7,426 nt of DNA from Nitrospirae bacterium GWC2_56_14 (GTDB lineage Bacteria > Nitrospirota > UBA9217): positions 1-7,426 of the forward strand of contig MHDY01000163.1 of assembly GCA_001803705.1 (NCBI GenBank), read 5' to 3'. The number at the start of each line of letters is the position of its first letter. Position 1 is the stretch's first letter. A model generated the notes under the pieces. The model was not told where the DNA came from and made no database searches. It worked only from the letters and a program-made list of their open reading frames with translations. The translations under genes were made by a program, and so were the position numbers. Of this stretch, positions 5,224-7,426 are shown piece after piece.

Positions 5224-5340
5224 CGTCATTCCCGTGCAAACGGGAATCCATTCTTTACGAACATATACTTGACCACTGGATACCCCCCCCGTTTTCACGG
5301 GGGCAAGTTTATCCCCGCGGAAGCGGGGACGGGTATGACG
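5224..5340. repeat. Palindromic CGTCATTCCCG repeat element, full copy
   Basis: The left end CGTCATTCCCGTG mirrors the right end (reverse complement CGTCATACCCGTC) at 11 of 13 positions. Inside, CCCGTGCAAACGGG (5231-5244), CCCCGTTTTCACGGGG (5287-5302) and TCCCCGCGGAAGCGGGGA (5312-5329) form three successive hairpins. The internal GGAATCCA is mirrored by TGGATACC. Frames through such repeats give SFPCKRES-type peptides, typical spurious ORFs in many bacteria. The family is of the REP or MITE-like intergenic kind. Confidence 0.68.
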
Positions 5341-5531
5341 ATTTTCTATGAGGCCAACAATGTTGGAAAGCTGAAGCCTGTAAAGAATAGAAACATAGAC
5401 ATCTGAAAAATCAGTGCTCTTGAATTTGGCTATTATGCTTCGCGGTTATCTTTCCCGAACAATCCTCAGCCTTCAGCCTCAACACCTGAATACCACGGCA
5501 CCTCAATGTTCTTTCCCTCGATCTACCCAAA
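5341..5531. other. Intergenic stretch without a recognisable gene
   Basis: No plausible coding frame is seen. Small features are a 13-bp palindrome CCAACAATGTTGG (5354-5366), and AGCTGAAGCCTG (5369-5380) opposed by an imperfect inverted match CAGCCTTCAGCCT (5467-5479 region). These look like decayed intergenic repeat sequence. Confidence 0.5.
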
Positions 5532-5568
5532 AAAAACCCCCGGGAAGGAATTCTTCCCAGGGGTTTTT
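5532..5568 (-). terminator. Bidirectional rho-independent terminator after the porin gene
   Basis: CCCC-C-GGGAAG (5537-5547) pairs with CTTCCC-A-GGGG (5553-5563) around GAATT, with a single C-A mismatch. On the minus strand the stem is followed by a T-run (the A-tract 5529-5536). On the plus strand it is followed by TTTTT (5564-5568), so it can stop transcription from both sides. It lies about 50-90 nt past the porin stop codon. A second hairpin GCCGGGT/ACCCGGC (5587-5602) sits between them without a T-run. Confidence 0.88.
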
Positions 5569-5619
5569 CGTATGCTTGACAACCCTGCCGGGTTCACCCG
5601 GCCTGGCATCGAACTACTT

Positions 5620-6951
5620 TTAGAACTTGAAGCTCAACACAGACTGGATCGCACGTGCCGCATCTGCATCCTTGGTCGGGGACCTGTAGGCATCACCCGG
5701 CATGAAGTAACCGATCGTGGTGTTCCAGGTCAGGTTCTCGTAAAGCTTCCAGTTGATCTTGGCATCGACTTCCAGACCGAGGTCGCTGGATACCTCTGCA
5801 GGAGCTGTTGGATGTAAAGCGACCTTCTCAGTTGCCTGAAGCATCCATACATCTGCGCCGATCATGAGGTTCTTGGACGCGTTGAAGGCGGCGCCCAAGC
5901 TGATTGCCGTGGTGTTGCCGAAACCCGTGCCAGTGGACTTAAAGGACTGCTGCTCTGCGGTCCTGACGAGGTATTCATACACAAGGGTGTAATGCACATC
6001 GGCATCCATGAGCGCAATATATTCCTTAAAATCACCCGATGTGTCCGTGGCGCTCACACCGCTGCCGCGTGCAAGAGTTGCATTGAGCGTGACGGGATCC
6101 ATTGCCATATTCGCCTGCAGAACGATCTGGTTGCCCTTGAACTTAGCCTTGCTTAAATTGTTAAACGTGGCATCGCCCATCTGCATATCAACTTCAGCAT
6201 TCAGCTTTACCGGACCGACTTTGCCGGAGAAATGCAGTCCGACGTTCTGCAAATCAGCATTGATAACGGTTACGCCGGGGCCAAGACGAGTGCCATAGAA
6301 AGAGGTAAACGCCTTGCCATCGCGGTCATTGACCGAGGTAACATTGATACCCCCTGACATAGTGTCGCCCATCTTGTACGTTGCAACGAATGCATAGGCA
6401 TCCGTGTCGTCCGACAGCCAGGTGTTGTTCTCTGCAACCTTGATATTGACAATACCGAGATGGAGCGCATCGATGTCCGTATATACCACCCATGCGTCTG
6501 AGCCGTACTTCATGGCACGGAAGAACCAAGCATTGCCGAGCTGCAGGAGCATATGGCCGGCCTTGATACCGACCGGTGCTCCCGGTACTTTAAAGCCGAT
6601 CCACGCTTCGCGGAGCTTGAGGCTGGGACCAGCTACCGGCGTTGCTGTTCCACTGGATACGAGCTGTCCATTGCCCTGTGCTGTTTCAAACCTGCCCCAG
6701 GTGTCCCAGTCGTTTTCCATGCCGATACGGCCGCTCAGGGCATCGCCGGCTTTGGCGTCAATATTCAAGCGTACCCGCTCCTGGGTAAAGTTCTTGTTAT
6801 CACCTAAAGCTGAATCCTCGTTCAGGTCCATGTTCACAAAGGACCGCATGAGCATTTCGATGCTGCCGTTCACCGAAACATCGGCGGCGAACGCCATGGT
6901 GCTCATACAGGTCATTGCTACGATTACCAGTACTACCAAAAACTTCTTCAT
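5620..6951 (-). CDS. Outer-membrane porin-like beta-barrel protein
   Basis: A 443-aa protein with a Sec signal peptide (MKKFLVVLVIVAM, cleavage likely after AFA-A near residue 22-23) and a mature part built of alternating amphipathic strands ending VLSFKF, with the C-terminal Phe of BAM substrates. Early segments include VNGSIEMLMRSFVNMD, FTQERVRLNIDAKAGD, SGRIGMENDWDTWGRFE and LKLREAWIGFKVP, then VGIKAGHMLLQLGNAWFF. This resembles general and alginate-export-like porins that form a trimeric or monomeric channel in the outer membrane; the family assignment is from memory. The substrate is unknown. The start is certain: AGGAGG (6964-6959) lies 7 nt upstream of ATG. A bidirectional terminator lies downstream. 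The nearest strong upstream promoter is far away (7418-7390), implying a long leader. Confidence 0.88.
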   Translation of the reverse strand: MKKFLVVLVIVAMTCMSTMAFAADVSVNGSIEMLMRSFVNMDLNEDSALGDNKNFTQERVRLNIDAKAGDALSGRIGMENDWDTWGRFETAQGNGQLVSSGTATPVAGPSLKLREAWIGFKVPGAPVGIKAGHMLLQLGNAWFFRAMKYGSDAWVVYTDIDALHLGIVNIKVAENNTWLSDDTDAYAFVATYKMGDTMSGGINVTSVNDRDGKAFTSFYGTRLGPGVTVINADLQNVGLHFSGKVGPVKLNAEVDMQMGDATFNNLSKAKFKGNQIVLQANMAMDPVTLNATLARGSGVSATDTSGDFKEYIALMDADVHYTLVYEYLVRTAEQQSFKSTGTGFGNTTAISLGAAFNASKNLMIGADVWMLQATEKVALHPTAPAEVSSDLGLEVDAKINWKLYENLTWNTTIGYFMPGDAYRSPTKDADAARAIQSVLSFKF

Positions 6952-7197
6952 CGTTTATCCTCCTATTTAGGTTTTGTCCCAGCTCGCCGGAACAGTTAGC
7001 ACATCCATGTATTGTGGTATTGTGTGAAGTTACGCTTCAACTGCTTTCGCTGAAATACGACGGTATGAGGTCAGCTCACCCCCCCTTTCGCTCTGGAGTA
7101 TGGATCTGGAATGAATACAACCGAGCAGACTCAATTTCCAAGAACAACTCATGTAAACTTTAAATTTGAACGTTTGAGAGGGAATCGAAGTGGAATA

Positions 7198-7237
7198 TCC
7201 CGCGAGACGGCCGGAGAGACCGGCGCTCTGCTCGGGA
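7198..7237 (-). other. Stem-loop in the putative porin leader
   Basis: On the plus strand TCCCGCGAG (7198-7206) pairs with CTCGGGA (7231-7237) with a two-base bulge. Inside, GCCGG (7210-7214) pairs with CCGGC (7220-7224) around AGAGA. No T-run follows on the minus strand, so it is not a standard terminator. It could be an RNA regulatory or stabilising element if transcription starts near 7383. Confidence 0.45.
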
Positions 7238-7372
7238 AATAAGCGGGTGCGATCGTGATATGTAGGTCTGATAGTGGTTATCATAGGTTGATCGAGTGCA
7301 ACTGCCACTATTACAAACTACATGAAGCTCGATGCCGAGGAAATGCCGCAACTGATTGTGCGCTTTAGAACA

Positions 7373-7408
7373 TTGGTATAAGCTGGCAAACTATACCAAA
7401 GTGGTATA
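7373..7408. promoter_or_regulatory. Operator-like TATACCA inverted repeats at the promoter
   Basis: Perfect arms TATACCA (7392-7398) and TGGTATA (7402-7408) flank AAG, covering the -10 and spacer of the minus-strand promoter. A third half-site TTGGTATA (7373-7380) lies near the predicted start and forms a second perfect inverted repeat with TATACCAA (7392-7399). Three identical half-sites so close together are unlikely by chance and fit a repressor site. The cognate regulator is not in this window as far as can be told. Confidence 0.55.
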
Positions 7409-7418
7409 TTCAAGTCAA
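7390..7418 (-). promoter_or_regulatory. Near-consensus sigma70-type promoter, minus strand
   Basis: On the minus strand TTGACT (7418-7413) is followed after exactly 17 nt by TATAGT (7395-7390). The predicted start is near 7383. The next convincing coding start downstream is the porin ATG at 6951, about 430 nt away. The spacer and -10 are overlapped by a TATACCA dyad, suggesting repression or activation by a DNA-binding dimer. Confidence 0.65.
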
Positions 7419-7426
7419 GACTTTTT

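Larger units (their letters stand above)
6952..7426. other. Long non-coding region upstream of the porin gene
   Basis: No frame here has a family pattern and a ribosome binding site together, although short minus-strand frames exist at 7030-7308 and 7160-7351. Visible structure is a stem-loop at 7198-7237, an inverted pair TAGTGG (7272-7277) and CCACTA (7305-7310), and the promoter and operator-like cluster at 7373-7418. It most likely serves as the 5' leader and control region of the porin gene. Confidence 0.55.

Noticed and set aside
3833..5340. CRISPR array
   Set aside because: The repeats are long palindromic units at irregular, kilobase-scale spacing with a gene between them, not short repeats with uniform spacers.
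5031..5351. 106-aa plus-strand frame with HCEERSDAAI and SFPCKRES segments
   Set aside because: It is made entirely of two intergenic repeat families, with no ribosome binding site or domain.
7259..7320. tRNA-like sequence near GGTTGATCGAGTGCAAC
   Set aside because: No acceptor stem, anticodon arm or proper T-loop can be drawn.
7030..7351. Minus-strand frames of 92 and 63 aa upstream of the porin
   Set aside because: No ribosome binding site, no recognisable domain and low-quality composition; more likely leader RNA.

Overview
The window looks like a piece of a Gram-negative, probably anaerobic bacterial chromosome. Two proteins have a signal peptide and a C-terminal Phe of the outer-membrane beta-barrel type. 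The gene mix (fused molybdopterin synthase, CcdA with a Cys-rich MerR regulator, FchA with a variant FolD) and the intergenic repeat families suggest Nitrospirota or Desulfobacterota (former Deltaproteobacteria). That placement is inference and not proven by the sequence.

Layout: (1) bases 1-616 (+) are the 3' part of a moaD-moaE fusion, cut by the window edge. (2) An inverted repeat at 619-714 separates it from a convergent minus-strand operon, ccdA (1893-1141) then a MerR-family regulator with a Cys-rich tail (1147-725). The two overlap by 7 nt and follow a good sigma70-type promoter at 1965-1936. (3) Reading the other way, a folate one-carbon operon runs fchA (2144-2770) then folD (2857-3708), with a promoter near 2072-2101 and a terminator at 3786-3819. 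(4) Bases 3709-4140 and 4966-5530 are repeat-rich non-coding DNA. They hold two nearly identical 144-bp palindromic elements, a partial third copy and copies of a second palindromic family. The two full copies bracket a small outer-membrane barrel gene (4340-4903) that has its own strong promoter and terminator. (5) A 443-aa porin-like gene lies on the minus strand (6951-5620), with a bidirectional terminator beyond its end. (6) The right-hand 475 bases hold no convincing gene. At their far end is a near-consensus minus-strand promoter overlapped by TATACCA palindromes, which could drive the porin through a leader of about 430 nt.

How the parts work together: FchA and FolD catalyse adjacent steps between methylene-, methenyl- and formyl-tetrahydrofolate. 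This FolD lacks two residues classically needed for cyclohydrolase activity, so FchA probably supplies that half. CcdA moves reducing equivalents across the inner membrane for cytochrome c or thiol maturation. Its translationally coupled MerR partner carries seven clustered cysteines and is a plausible redox or metal sensor. The fused MoaD-MoaE supplies molybdopterin for molybdo- or tungstoenzymes. No single new multi-gene system is evident. The points most worth following up are the FchA/FolD division of labour, the MerR-Cys domain fusion, the mobile-looking palindromic elements and the operator-like porin promoter.
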